Shown here: piece after piece, positions 27,348-36,474 of the stretch
Layout: each line of letters begins with the position of its first letter
Numbering within the stretch: the first letter of the stretch is position 1
Source of the DNA: Cystobacter fuscus DSM 2262
Lineage (GTDB): Bacteria; Myxococcota; Myxococcia; Myxococcales; Myxococcaceae
NCBI RefSeq assembly: GCF_000335475.2
Contig: NZ_ANAH02000071.1
Location: forward strand, 310,001-374,000
Length of the DNA: 64,000 nucleotides
Direction: 5' to 3'
Notes under the pieces: generated by a model
What the model saw: the letters and a program-made list of their open reading frames with translations, nothing else
Databases searched by the model: none
Told to the model about the DNA's origin: nothing
Program-made: the position numbers and the translations under genes

Positions 27348-28199
27348 TCAGGGGTGAGGGGTGAAGCGTTCGCCGACGAGGATGTCTTCGCGTTCGCCGG
27401 GCGTGAGCTCGGGGCTGGTGCGGGCGTAGTGCTCGGCGGCGGCGGGATTGATGTCGCGCCACTCTCGGACGACGGTGCCGAGGGTGCGGGAGCGGAGGAC
27501 GGGATCTCGGATGGCCTCGGCCCACGCGATGGCGAGTTCGGGCTGCGAGCCGATGAGGCCGGGGTGCTGCGCGATGCGCGCGACGATGACATCGTCTTCG
27601 GGGGAAGAGGGAAGGGCTTCGACCCAGGCGATCGCGGCGGGCGGGTCGCTTTCGAGCCAGTGGCCGAGCGCTGAGTCCAAGGCGATGTTGCGCACCGCCC
27701 CCGGAGGCAGATCGCTCGCATAGGAGGCGAGGGTGGCGGGATCGGCGGGAGCCCATTGCTGGACGACGGCGCTCCAGGCGATGTCGCGTGCCAGGGTGTC
27801 GGTGAGGGCGAGTGCCGCGGTGGCCGCGGCGCTTCGATCCTGGCTCGCCCAGCGGCCAAAGACGGAGGCGAGGGCGGGGCCGCGTTGATCCTCGGGCAGC
27901 GCGGCCCCGAGGCGGACGGCGGCGGCGTAGTCACCGCGTTCGCCGGTGGCGAGGACCGTGGCGAGGTCGGGAATGGGCTGAGCTGGGTGCCGTGGCGGCG
28001 CCGAAAGGGAAAGGGCGTGGTCGGCGGGCGAAGCAGGCCGCTCCACGGAAAGCGGAGTGGGCGGAGCCGTCCGCTCCGCGGGAGGCGGATCGGCCCGCCG
28101 GGAAGCCAGGGCCGGGCGCCGGAGCGACAAGCCGCCTGCCAAGGAGAGCGCCAAGGCGGCGAGCACGAGCATGGCTCGGAGTGGCGGGGAGGTGCGCAT
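27348..28199 (-). CDS. Repeat protein of unknown function with N-terminal anchor (283 aa)
   Basis: An N-terminal hydrophobic stretch (LRAMLVLAALALSLAGGL) is followed by a Pro-rich segment and then helical repeats with a recurring pattern of Trp, Asp-Pro and Ala (VFGRWASQD, WAPADPATLASYASDLP, WLESDPPAAIAWVEALP, and AIAWAEAIRDP). Such W-x-x-x-DP-x-x-A repeats are common in Verrucomicrobia-type secreted proteins and look like a solenoid for protein contacts. No enzyme motif. It lies 24 bases after the rhamnogalacturonan lyase gene and is presumably cotranscribed. No Shine-Dalgarno sequence is visible. Confidence 0.65.
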   Translation of the reverse strand: MRTSPPLRAMLVLAALALSLAGGLSLRRPALASRRADPPPAERTAPPTPLSVERPASPADHALSLSAPPRHPAQPIPDLATVLATGERGDYAAAVRLGAALPEDQRGPALASVFGRWASQDRSAAATAALALTDTLARDIAWSAVVQQWAPADPATLASYASDLPPGAVRNIALDSALGHWLESDPPAAIAWVEALPSSPEDDVIVARIAQHPGLIGSQPELAIAWAEAIRDPVLRSRTLGTVVREWRDINPAAAEHYARTSPELTPGEREDILVGERFTPHP

Positions 28200-28223
28200 G
28201 GCGTCGGGCCGGAGTTGCCGGGC

Positions 28224-30410
28224 TCAGGGGATGGTGAGGTAGTCGATGTTGGCCAATCCCTGGCCGTTGGACTGGAGGCGCACGGTGTTGGTGGCGCCGG
28301 CGTTGAGGCCAACGTTCACGTCGAGCGTGGTCCAGTTGGTCCACCCGCCCGTGGAAGGGAAGGTAATCGACTGGCTGATGCCGTTGACGGTGAGCTGGCC
28401 CGTGCGACTGGTGCCGCTGCCGTTGGCGAAGCGGAACCTCAAGGTGCGCGGGGTGGCGCCGCCACCGGCGCCGTTGACGCGGGTCCACTCGACATAGCCG
28501 CCGGTGGTGTTGAAATCGGCGAACCCGCTGCCCGTGTAGCCAGCTCGGTTGTCGGTGATGGAGGTGCCACCGCCGACGGTGGTGTTGATCTCGGATTGGA
28601 GCACGAGGGGCACGTAGCTGATGTTCGGTGTAGAGGGCGTGCTCATGCCATTGCCAAGGAAGTAGTCGGGCTGGTGGGACTGCATGTAGCCCTTGACTGT
28701 CATTGCCATGCGATAGGCGGGATTGTGCGCCAGGGTGTAGAGGCGGGTCGAGGTGGGCGTCTTGGTGTGGCAGATGATGAGCTGCGTGCCGTCGGCGTTG
28801 GTGGAGATGATCTCCTCGCGCCAGTCGCCGATGATGTCGCCGTAGAAGAAGGGCGCGCCGCGGTCGCCGGTGCGGCCGCCGACGCCGCTACTGGTGCTGC
28901 TGCCGACGGTGAAGAGGCGGCTGAGCCCGCTGTTCGCGGCATCCCATTTCTCCACTTTTCCGTCGTTGAGCGTCTCGCTCAGCACGTCGCCGTCCCACCA
29001 GATGCGGAAGTTCGGGTAGGGCGTGGTGGAGTTCACGACCGCGCCGGTGTCGATGCGGTGGTAGCCGTGGAAGGACCAGTATTCCATTCCGGGAGTGGAG
29101 GGGTCGATGTCGCCGACGACACCGCGGGCGGTGTCCTCGACAGCCTCGCCATAGTGGGGGCGGATCGTGGCGCCGGTGGCGGCGTCATAGACCAGGTAGA
29201 GCAGCTTGTTCGGGTTGTCTTGCTGGATCGCGAAGCCTTCGAGGCCCGGGCGAGAAGGGTTCAGATCACCGATATGGAATCGGTCGCCGTGGACGACGTT
29301 GGGGTTGTCGAGGCCGACCTTGTAGCGCAAGGTGCCGTCGCCGTTGAGCACGTAGCCGCCATCGCAGACCTCGTCGGTGCCGTTGCGATCCACGTCGAAG
29401 ATGCGGAACTGGTGGAAATCGGAGAGCGCGCCCGTGCGCAGCCACTTCCACTTCTGGGTCAGGCTGTTGTTGGCGGCGAAGTCGTAGGCGAGGACCATCA
29501 GGTTGAAGCCGCCGGAACCGACGCGGTTCTTGAGCTTGGCGACGATGCTCGGTGTGGTGCCGTTGAGGTAGCCGATGCCGAGGTGGGCGGCCATGGGACC
29601 GTCGGCGATGTAGTCCTTCGGGATGACGGCGCGAGCGCGCTCGGCGCCGGTGAGGCCGTTGATGACGGAGATGGCCTGTGCGTTGGTGCCGAGGCCGGAG
29701 AGGGTGGTGCCGTTGCCAAAGACGACGCCGTCGGCGGAGCGAAGGATGACCTCGGCGCGACCATCGCCGTCGAGGTCGTAGACCGTCACGCCGTCCCAGT
29801 GGCCGACGTCGACCACGGAAGGACCTGGCTCGATGTTGTCGCGGTCGAGGCTGCCAGGGCCGAGATCGATGACCCAGAGCGGGGTGCCGGTGCGGGTGTA
29901 GGCCTCGAGCTTCTGGGTGTCAGTGGCGAGGCTGGGCCGGCGGTCGAGGACGTAATCATACTCGCCGTCACCGTCGAGGTCTCCCACCCAGACAAAGCCG
30001 ACGCTGTGGTTGGGCAGGCTGCGGATGGGGATGCGATAGGCCATCTCCAACGAGCCGTTGGCGGGGAGGGTGTAGGGGATGCTCGGGGCCTGCTCGACGC
30101 CGCCGACGACGGGCCGGACGTAGTAGGTGTAGGCGCTGGCCGTGGGAGCCGAGGTGTCGGTGTAGTTGCTGACCGTCAGCGGCGTCGAATTCACCTTCAC
30201 CGCCGCGCCGCCATTGGTGGAGCGGTAGAGATTGTAGGTGGTGGACGCCGTGTCGAGGCCGAGGACGCGCCAGCTCACCCAGGTGGCGGTGGCGCTGTGA
30301 CGGAGGGCGACGACGCCCCGGTCCAGTTTCTCCATCTTGCGCTGGGCATGGGAAGCCACGGGCATGAGGGTCAGTGCTGCGAGGCAGACCAGCAGTTTCT
30401 TGGGGCTCAT
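28224..30410 (-). CDS. Secreted rhamnogalacturonan lyase (PL11) with C-terminal carbohydrate-binding module
   Basis: Product of 728 aa with a signal peptide (KKLLVCLAALTLMPVASHA). Residues about 22-610 match polysaccharide lyase family 11: RGVVALRH, VSWRVLGLD, VWVGDLDGDGEYDYVLDR, YDLDGDGRAEVILR, DVDRNGTDEVCDGGYVLNGDG and GDIIGDWREEIIS. The repeated DxDGDG loops are Ca2+ sites of the eight-bladed propeller. The last 120 residues (YTGSGFADF, YVEWTRVNG, LRFRFANGSG) look like a family 35/6-type carbohydrate-binding module. The enzyme cleaves the rhamnogalacturonan I backbone of pectin by beta-elimination outside the cell. First gene of a three-gene minus-strand cassette; no Shine-Dalgarno sequence precedes the ATG. 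Probably acquired by transfer. Confidence 0.92.
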   Translation of the reverse strand: MSPKKLLVCLAALTLMPVASHAQRKMEKLDRGVVALRHSATATWVSWRVLGLDTASTTYNLYRSTNGGAAVKVNSTPLTVSNYTDTSAPTASAYTYYVRPVVGGVEQAPSIPYTLPANGSLEMAYRIPIRSLPNHSVGFVWVGDLDGDGEYDYVLDRRPSLATDTQKLEAYTRTGTPLWVIDLGPGSLDRDNIEPGPSVVDVGHWDGVTVYDLDGDGRAEVILRSADGVVFGNGTTLSGLGTNAQAISVINGLTGAERARAVIPKDYIADGPMAAHLGIGYLNGTTPSIVAKLKNRVGSGGFNLMVLAYDFAANNSLTQKWKWLRTGALSDFHQFRIFDVDRNGTDEVCDGGYVLNGDGTLRYKVGLDNPNVVHGDRFHIGDLNPSRPGLEGFAIQQDNPNKLLYLVYDAATGATIRPHYGEAVEDTARGVVGDIDPSTPGMEYWSFHGYHRIDTGAVVNSTTPYPNFRIWWDGDVLSETLNDGKVEKWDAANSGLSRLFTVGSSTSSGVGGRTGDRGAPFFYGDIIGDWREEIISTNADGTQLIICHTKTPTSTRLYTLAHNPAYRMAMTVKGYMQSHQPDYFLGNGMSTPSTPNISYVPLVLQSEINTTVGGGTSITDNRAGYTGSGFADFNTTGGYVEWTRVNGAGGGATPRTLRFRFANGSGTSRTGQLTVNGISQSITFPSTGGWTNWTTLDVNVGLNAGATNTVRLQSNGQGLANIDYLTIP

Positions 30411-30634
30411 GTGGGGGCGGGGGAAAAGAGGGGCGGGGCAAAACAGTCGCTCACCGAGGCAAGTCGCTCAACGGGGCGTGGGCTGTTGGGGGCCTGATTG
30501 CGGCAAGAATCTCCCCGCGAGCGACTTGACCCGACAGTACGATATATTTGAAAAAGCTGCAAAGGCAGTAAGTGAGTATCCGGCTACATCCAACCCGAGG
30601 ACAAGGACTCGGGCTTCGTAACCCCTGTACAACC

Positions 30635-31496
30635 ATGAATATCCATCTGCATTCACGGCTCCGTTGGGAGGCGCTCAGGAGAAGAGCCATCGGCTTGATG
30701 CTCTGCTGCGCCGTGTCGGGATGCATGACGGCCCGAAGCCCTGTCCGTTACGTTCCAGCTGAAGAGGCCGCCTGGTTCAAGTTCGGAAAGGATTTGCCCG
30801 CGGAGGGTAGGGTCGAGCTCTCCGGCACCCGGGTCATGGCCATGCAACTCGCCATGGAACGTTTCCTCCCGTGGGATGTGCGCCCCTCCGTACGGAGCAG
30901 CCCGGAGCGACATCTGCATCCTCCAGCGCCAGTCCTGGGACGTGGAGACGGCTCCAGGAAGAGAAGGCACCACGCTGGTCCGCTTCTCCCTCGCCCCTGG
31001 AGCCTGTTATCGGTGGGGTCCGCCCCTGGACATGGAATCCACCTACGAAGTGGACGTGCGGAACGGGCGACTGATGGAGGGGAACCCGATGAAGCCCCCG
31101 CCCGAGCTTCCCAGGGAAGGGAGGCTCCGCCTCGAAGGCAACGTCGCCGCGGCGATACAGCTCGCCCTGGAAGACTTCCTTCCGGGCAAGGCCCTGCCTC
31201 CCGAGGGCACCCGTCCAGAAGAGGCCTGTCTCTACCGGACCGACTCCTACGACGTCACGGCGGCTCCGGAGCCCACGGGAGTCGTTCAGGTCCGATTCAC
31301 TGTCGATGAACAGGCCTGTCCGACGAATGCGCTGTGGGGCTCCTCTGGAGCCCTGGCCCGCATGGACAGAACCGCTCATGCCGTGGACATCCGCACGATG
31401 CGCATTCTCGCCGTCGGCAATCACGCGCACCTGAGACACACCGCACAGGCTCCCGCCGAGGAGAAACCACAGGAGGGTGTCAAAGAATTCGAGTGA
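30635..31496 (+). pseudogene. Two-repeat lipoprotein gene broken by a +1 frameshift
   Basis: The first part starts at ATG 30635 with a lipoprotein signal (GLMLCCAVSGC). After about 83 codons the frame runs into unrelated sequence, while the continuation lies in the frame ending at 31496. The restored protein has two homologous repeats: EGRVELSG, MAMQLAMERFLP, RSDICILQRQSWDVE and EGRLRLEG, AAIQLALEDFLP, EEACLYRTDSYDVT. Removing one base near 30887 (for instance the T between CCC and CCG) aligns the two repeats over 27 residues without a gap. The restored length would be 286 aa. Function unknown. Either a recent loss or a sequencing error. Confidence 0.75.
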
Positions 31497-31557
31497 TAGC
31501 GCCTGCCGCGTGGAGGCCTGCCCCAACGGTCACGCGCTGCGCTTGAGCTGCCCCGGC

Positions 31558-31590
31558 GCTTCGCCCGTGTCCCTCGTCCACGGGCGAAGC
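31558..31590. terminator. Bidirectional hairpin terminator
   Basis: Perfect 12-base arms (31558-31569 and 31579-31590; GCTTCGCCCGTG and its complement) around a nine-base loop. It lies between two convergent gene ends, eight bases from the glycoside hydrolase stop at 31599. No T-run. Confidence 0.75.
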
Positions 31591-31598
31591 CACGGCGC

Positions 31599-34500
31599 TT
31601 ACCCGGCGTGGACGTGCACGATGTCGAAGCTGCCCGTGAGCCCGCCCCAGGTGCGCAGGCCCATGCGGCCGGAAGCGAACTGCGCATCGCGGCCCGCGCC
31701 CAGCGTCTGCCACGTGCCGCCGGGCTGCCACACCCCCATGGTCAGCGTGTCGCCCTGCACCGAGAAGCGGATGTTCATGTACTTGCCCGCGCCGGACGGC
31801 CAGGTGTAGGGGCCGCTGGCCAGGAGCGTCCACGTGCCCCCGTCGTTCTTCGACACCGCCCACTCGTAGCCGGCGCTCGTGCGCTTGAACTCCGCCTGGT
31901 AGTAGTGGCTCGCGTCCTGGGCGCGGGCGATCAGCGCGATGCCGGCGTTGAGCGGCGCGCCATTGGCGAGCACCGAGGCGTCCATCGTGTACGCTCGCCA
32001 GCCGGCATTGCCCGCCAGCGCGAGGTTCTCTCCTGTCCCGGTCGCGCAGTACTCGTAGGACACCGGGCGGCAGAGCGACCAGATGCCCTGCTGCGGCGAC
32101 CACTGGCTGGCCGTGTTGCCCTCGAAGTCGTCGGTGAAGAGCTGGGGCTGCCAGGCCGGCTCCATCCGCCAGAGGTGATCCTGCGTCCCGTTGTCGCTGT
32201 ACTGCACCACGTTGGCGCTGTCCGACCTGGACATGCCGTCGACGCCGAGGACGAGCCCGCTGTTGCGGTTGACGATCTTGAACTGGCCACTGCCCGCGTC
32301 GATGAACCGCCAGTGCTGGTCGCTCGTGCCGCTGTCCGGGGACTGCTGGATCTGCGCGCTCAGGGCCTTGGAGGCGTTGCGCACGGCCAGCACGAGGCCG
32401 CTGTTGAGGTTGACGACCTTGAACCAGCCGCCGCCCGCGTCCACCAACTCCCACTGGTGGTCCAGCGTCCCGTTGTCGGCGTACTGCTGCACGTTGGCGC
32501 TCGGATCCTGCGAGGCGGCGGCCACGGCCATCAGCTTGTCGCTGTTGACGTTCTGCAGGAGGAAGACCGGGGCCGACCAGGCCTCGAACTCGCTGAGTCC
32601 CCAGCCGGTGCCGCCACCGGCGTTGGGCGCGACCACGCGCAGCTGGGTCGTGGTCAGCGGCGGGAAGGTGATCTGGTTGACCGTGGTGGCCGTGGGCGCC
32701 GCGGGTGTCCGCGTCTGGCCAGGCACGCTCACCCAGGCGCTGCCCGTCCAGTACTGCAAGTCATAGCTCTTGGGCGTGCGCACGCCCCCGCCGTCGTCAT
32801 AGAAGTACAGCCGCACGTCCGAGGTCGTGACGGGGTGCTGGAACTTCACGCCGAAGAAGTCACTGGCCTGGGTGGTCGCGTACGTGGTCCAGCGGGTGTT
32901 CTGGGGAATGCCATTGCGGAAGACGAGGCCGTCGATCGCGTTCCAGGCGTTGTCCCCGGCGCCACCGAACGTGTACGACGCGAAGGGCTGGGCCTTGTTC
33001 GCGATGCGCTGGCCATTGGCGGCGAAGTTGACCTTGCCGCCGCCATTGGACTGCACGAGCGGGGCGCCCACGTTGATCGTGACGGCGCCCAGGCCCGTCT
33101 GGCTGGCGGCCTTCACTCCGTCGACGTAGAGGTGCAGGCCCACGCCCTGGCCGTACCGGGTGCCGAGCCGGTCCCACAGCACGGTGACGTTGTGGCCGTG
33201 GTACGGGAGGTTCTCCAGCGCGAAGTAGTCCCACGACGCCGGGGCGAGCGGCCGGATCGTCAGCGTATTGCCGGCCTGGCCGCGCACGCCGATGAGTCCG
33301 GAGATGACGTTGTCGTTGTAGGTGGAGTGGTTGTAGTCCTCGCTGTGGCCGCCCCCGTCGTAGATCCACTTGTCGGTGTCGGCGTCATGAGCCTCGGCGA
33401 TGTAGGGGACGCCGTTCTTGTACTGCGTCGCCGCGTAGCCGCGCAGCAAGCTCACGTAGTGGGCCGGGGTGATGGTCGTCTGCGCGGGGTAGTCGATGAG
33501 CAGGTTGGCCAGACCCGTCAGGGTCTGCGAGGTCTCGTAGGGCCAGGACGGTCCGGTCCAGCGGCAGCAGCCCTTGGAGGCTTCGTGGTTGAACCACTTG
33601 CTGCGCCGCTCGACCGTGGTGGGCCCGTAGGGCGCGGCGAAGCCCTGGGGATCCAGCAGCTGCGCGAACGCGGCGGAGTCCGAGGCCTGCGGCAGGTGGA
33701 ACATCCAAGGCACGAAGCCGTGCTCCTCGCGAGTGCCGAGCAGGGCGTTGCCCGGGTTGTTGTCGCGGTGCATGTGGAAGAAGAAGGAGCGGTTCGGGTC
33801 CCACAACCGGGCCCGGGTCGCGGTCTGCAGCGCGCTCGCCCGGTTGTTGTATTCCGTCGCGGTCGCGGAGTCGCCCGCCAGGGTGGCGAGCTGGGCGATG
33901 GCGCGGGCATCCCCATACTGGTAGGCGTTGATGGTGGGCCGGTAGCCCGGTCCGCCGTGGTACGGGTCCGGGGACTCGTAGGACGCGGGGGTCAGCTCGG
34001 TGGCGTCCCAGACGGGCACCTGCCAGTAGAGGCCGAGCGAGGAGTTGAATTGGTTGTCCCAGCCCCGGTACTGCTTGATGAGGTTGGGCAGCTGGCCGAT
34101 GGCGAACGCCTTGTCCCCGGTGACGAGGTAGTGCTGCCACACGGAGCTGGCGGCCCAGAAGCTGTACTCGTGGGCCCAGTCGGACGTGTTGGGGTTCACC
34201 GACTCGACCATGGGCTTGGGGAACTGTCCGGGCCCCGCCAGCCAGTAGTTGATGACGTCCTTCACGTACTGCTGATCACGCAGCCAGCGGCCCTCGTTGA
34301 TGTGGTGGCCGGCCGCCGCGACGATGCCGCCGTACGGCGCTCCGTAGAAGACCGGGGTGAGGAACTCGTTGGACAGGTAGCCGTACTCCGCCCCGGTGTA
34401 GACCAGGTGCTCCTTGTAGGTCTGCCAGCGGTAGTAATAGACGGCCTGGAGCTGCGCGTCCGGCACCTCGAGGAAGGGAATGTTCGCCTCGAACCACGGC

Positions 34501-34700
34501 TTGTCGTTGATGCCGCCGAGCAGAGCGGTGTGGTTGAGGAAGGACGTGCCGGCCGTCGGGTTGCGGGCGTAGACGGTAGGCGCGTTGATCGCCCAGGCGG
34601 TGCCCGCCGCCACTCCGGCGGTCGCGGTGAGCAGGAGGGTGGTGGCGGCGCGGACGGCTCGCCGAGAGGGACGACCGGGGCTCGACCGGGGGGAGGGCAT
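31599..34700 (-). CDS. Secreted multidomain glycoside hydrolase with ricin-type lectin domain (1033 aa)
   Basis: The ATG at 34700 follows AAGGAG. It starts with a long Arg-rich signal peptide (SRRAVRAATTLLLTATAGVAAG) in an actinobacterial style. Residues about 40-560 resemble the (alpha/alpha)-toroid MGH1-like glycosidases (GINDKPWFEANIPFL, WAHEYSFWAASSVW, YWQVPVWDATELTP, then GYGDARAI-like YQYGDARAI, and WTGPSWPYETSQTL). Next come a galactose-binding/F5-8C-like domain ending WGLSEFEAWS, a ricin B lectin domain with QxW repeats (DHQWELVD, DQHWRFID, DHLWRME), and a C-terminal concanavalin-like domain (FTDDFEGNTASQW). It probably removes terminal sugars from plant or microbial polysaccharide; the substrate cannot be read. 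It is 128 bases downstream of the esterase gene, likely the same transcription unit. Confidence 0.82.
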   Translation of the reverse strand: MPSPRSSPGRPSRRAVRAATTLLLTATAGVAAGTAWAINAPTVYARNPTAGTSFLNHTALLGGINDKPWFEANIPFLEVPDAQLQAVYYYRWQTYKEHLVYTGAEYGYLSNEFLTPVFYGAPYGGIVAAAGHHINEGRWLRDQQYVKDVINYWLAGPGQFPKPMVESVNPNTSDWAHEYSFWAASSVWQHYLVTGDKAFAIGQLPNLIKQYRGWDNQFNSSLGLYWQVPVWDATELTPASYESPDPYHGGPGYRPTINAYQYGDARAIAQLATLAGDSATATEYNNRASALQTATRARLWDPNRSFFFHMHRDNNPGNALLGTREEHGFVPWMFHLPQASDSAAFAQLLDPQGFAAPYGPTTVERRSKWFNHEASKGCCRWTGPSWPYETSQTLTGLANLLIDYPAQTTITPAHYVSLLRGYAATQYKNGVPYIAEAHDADTDKWIYDGGGHSEDYNHSTYNDNVISGLIGVRGQAGNTLTIRPLAPASWDYFALENLPYHGHNVTVLWDRLGTRYGQGVGLHLYVDGVKAASQTGLGAVTINVGAPLVQSNGGGKVNFAANGQRIANKAQPFASYTFGGAGDNAWNAIDGLVFRNGIPQNTRWTTYATTQASDFFGVKFQHPVTTSDVRLYFYDDGGGVRTPKSYDLQYWTGSAWVSVPGQTRTPAAPTATTVNQITFPPLTTTQLRVVAPNAGGGTGWGLSEFEAWSAPVFLLQNVNSDKLMAVAAASQDPSANVQQYADNGTLDHQWELVDAGGGWFKVVNLNSGLVLAVRNASKALSAQIQQSPDSGTSDQHWRFIDAGSGQFKIVNRNSGLVLGVDGMSRSDSANVVQYSDNGTQDHLWRMEPAWQPQLFTDDFEGNTASQWSPQQGIWSLCRPVSYEYCATGTGENLALAGNAGWRAYTMDASVLANGAPLNAGIALIARAQDASHYYQAEFKRTSAGYEWAVSKNDGGTWTLLASGPYTWPSGAGKYMNIRFSVQGDTLTMGVWQPGGTWQTLGAGRDAQFASGRMGLRTWGGLTGSFDIVHVHAG

Positions 34701-34828
34701 CGGGCACTCCTTCGTGGGGTAGGACGTGGGGCGCGGATGCTCCTCCTGTTCTTCCAGTGAAGTCAAGCTTTCCTTGGATTGGCCGCGACTTCCGCTCGAG
34801 CAGGGCGAGCCGCGGCCCGAGCCATCCG

Positions 34829-35986
34829 TCAGGGCGTTTGAAACGTCCATTGTTGATTCGTGCCGCCGGTCCACTGCCACTGTTGGACATTTGCTCCGTT
34901 GGCCGTGGAGTTGCCTGACACCTCCAAGGCCGACCCACTGCTGCTCAAGGGGGTGAGGCGATAGTAGCCGTCACTGGTGGCTGTGATTGTCCAGTGCTGA
35001 TTCGCGGCGCCCGTGTAGGTGCGAATGTCGACGTTCGTTCCGTTGGCCGTCGAGGTGCTGGTGACCTGCAATGCCTTGCCGCTTTCCACGCCGGTGATCC
35101 GATACACGTCGTCGCCCAGATGGGTCAGCGTCCAACGCTGATTGTTCGCTCCGCCATAGGACCACTGCAGCACGTTGGTGTTGTCCGCCGTCCCATGCCC
35201 CGCGACATCGAGCGCCTTGTCGGGGCTGTCGCGCGGCGTGATGCGGTAGGTTCCGTTCTCGATGACTTCATCGCCGCCGCCGCCAGGGTTGCTCAGGAAC
35301 TGTGTCAGCGGCGCATACCAATTGTTCGCGAGCTTGACGATGCCCGCGTCGTTGGGGTGCACGCCATCGCCCGTATCCGTGGCCGGGTTGAAACCAGTCC
35401 ATTGATCCACGACGACGATCGGCGAAGCCGTCGTGCTCTTGCTCGCCGCCCAGCCGGGAATCGCGGCGTTGAACTCGAGGGTTCGCCGCGGACAGTCCGC
35501 GCAGCTCCCGGGCGCCACGGGAATGATCTGCGCCACCAGGATTTTCATGTTGGGATTGTTCGCACGCATCTGATCCACGAGCTTGCTGAAGGCAGCCAGA
35601 ATCTGGCCAGGTGTCCGCGCGCTCCAGACATCGTTGGTGCCGAAATGCATGAGCACGATGTCCGGACTCGTCGCGCTCAACCAGCCGGGGAGAAGATTTT
35701 GATCCGCCACGTTGGTGGCCAGATATCCACCATGGCCTTCGTTGTCGCCGTCGTAGGCGACACCGCAACCCTGGGGCGGCAGCGTGCCGACGAAGTCGAT
35801 ATTCGTGAAGCCGGTGCTTTGCAGTTGGTTCCACAGTAGCGCGCGCCAACACCCCGGCGATCCGGTAATCGAATCGCCGAGAGGCATGATGCGTGTCTGT
35901 GCGATTGCCGGTCGTGGGCAGGCAAACAGCACGAAAAGCAGAACGGCCAGGAGGCCTGGCAAGCGCAGCGCGAGAGTCCGGTGCAT
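34829..35986 (-). CDS. Secreted SGNH/GDSL esterase with ricin-type lectin domain (385 aa)
   Basis: Signal peptide to about residue 30 (LPGLLAVLLFVLFACPRPAIA). The SGNH hydrolase blocks are complete: GDSIT (Ser 39), block II Gly near GGYLATN, GTND (Asn 118) and DGVHPND (Asp 207/His 210 of the catalytic triad). Residues about 258-385 form a ricin B lectin domain with three QxW units (NQRWTLTH, NQHWTITA, NQQWTFQT). Enzymes of this layout deacetylate xylan or other acetylated polysaccharides; the exact ester is inference. Together with the adjacent lectin-bearing glycoside hydrolase it probably acts on plant cell-wall material outside the cell. Confidence 0.87.
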   Translation of the reverse strand: MHRTLALRLPGLLAVLLFVLFACPRPAIAQTRIMPLGDSITGSPGCWRALLWNQLQSTGFTNIDFVGTLPPQGCGVAYDGDNEGHGGYLATNVADQNLLPGWLSATSPDIVLMHFGTNDVWSARTPGQILAAFSKLVDQMRANNPNMKILVAQIIPVAPGSCADCPRRTLEFNAAIPGWAASKSTTASPIVVVDQWTGFNPATDTGDGVHPNDAGIVKLANNWYAPLTQFLSNPGGGGDEVIENGTYRITPRDSPDKALDVAGHGTADNTNVLQWSYGGANNQRWTLTHLGDDVYRITGVESGKALQVTSTSTANGTNVDIRTYTGAANQHWTITATSDGYYRLTPLSSSGSALEVSGNSTANGANVQQWQWTGGTNQQWTFQTP

Positions 35987-36474
35987 GACACTTCCTTGTG
36001 TATGATGCGGAGCTTCTATTGATGCGCGAGCGGGCGTGCACGCCCGTGCGGAGGGACGATAGTGCATGACTCGAAGAGGTCTGTCAAAACGGTTTTTCGT
36101 GACAGAGTTCCTCGATCCGATGTGCTTTGAAAAAGCGCACTGCTGCTGTCAATCATTTGCCTCGCGTGAAGCATTCTGTCGTTTGTGTCTGGCTTGTGGA
36201 GTGTATGTGTCTGTCCGTCATGCACAGATCAGAAGTTCTCCGCCGATACGTGCCTCGTGCGTCACCAGCTCCACGGCCCTGTCGTGAGGGGACAGCTCCT
36301 CGGCGACGAGCCATGCCTGGACGCGGTCACCGTCCCATCCGGCGTCGACGAACGGCGGCCGGGAGGACCGCCGCGCGCCTTCTGCCCACGGCCGTGCACG
36401 GTTGCAGCGCCCCTCGAAAAAAACACCTATACTGGGCGTCCTCTTCACGTTCACTCGCCTCCGGGGGAGAGCCG
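35987..36474. other. Divergent intergenic region, promoters expected
   Basis: These 488 bases separate the divergent esterase (minus) and thioesterase (plus) genes. The half near 35987-36210 is AT-richer than its surroundings, as expected for promoters, though no single convincing -35/-10 pair was chosen. A protein-like minus-strand fragment occupies 36218-36361. Confidence 0.5.
36218..36361 (-). pseudogene. Possible C-terminal remnant of a lost gene
   Basis: The last 47 codons before a TGA at 36218 read like a genuine protein end (VDAGWDGDRVQAWLVAEEL, then VELVTHEARIGGEL), while the same frame upstream becomes Arg/Ser-rich noise and runs into the thioesterase gene on the other strand. It has no start of its own. 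The family was not recognised. It may be what remains of a gene displaced during rearrangement next to the carbohydrate island, or it may be chance. Confidence 0.25.

Noticed and set aside
27756-30497. Open frame of about 913 codons antisense to the PL11 cassette
   Set aside because: Gly/Val/Ala/Asp-rich low-complexity translation; the lyase on the opposite strand has a signal peptide and complete family motifs.
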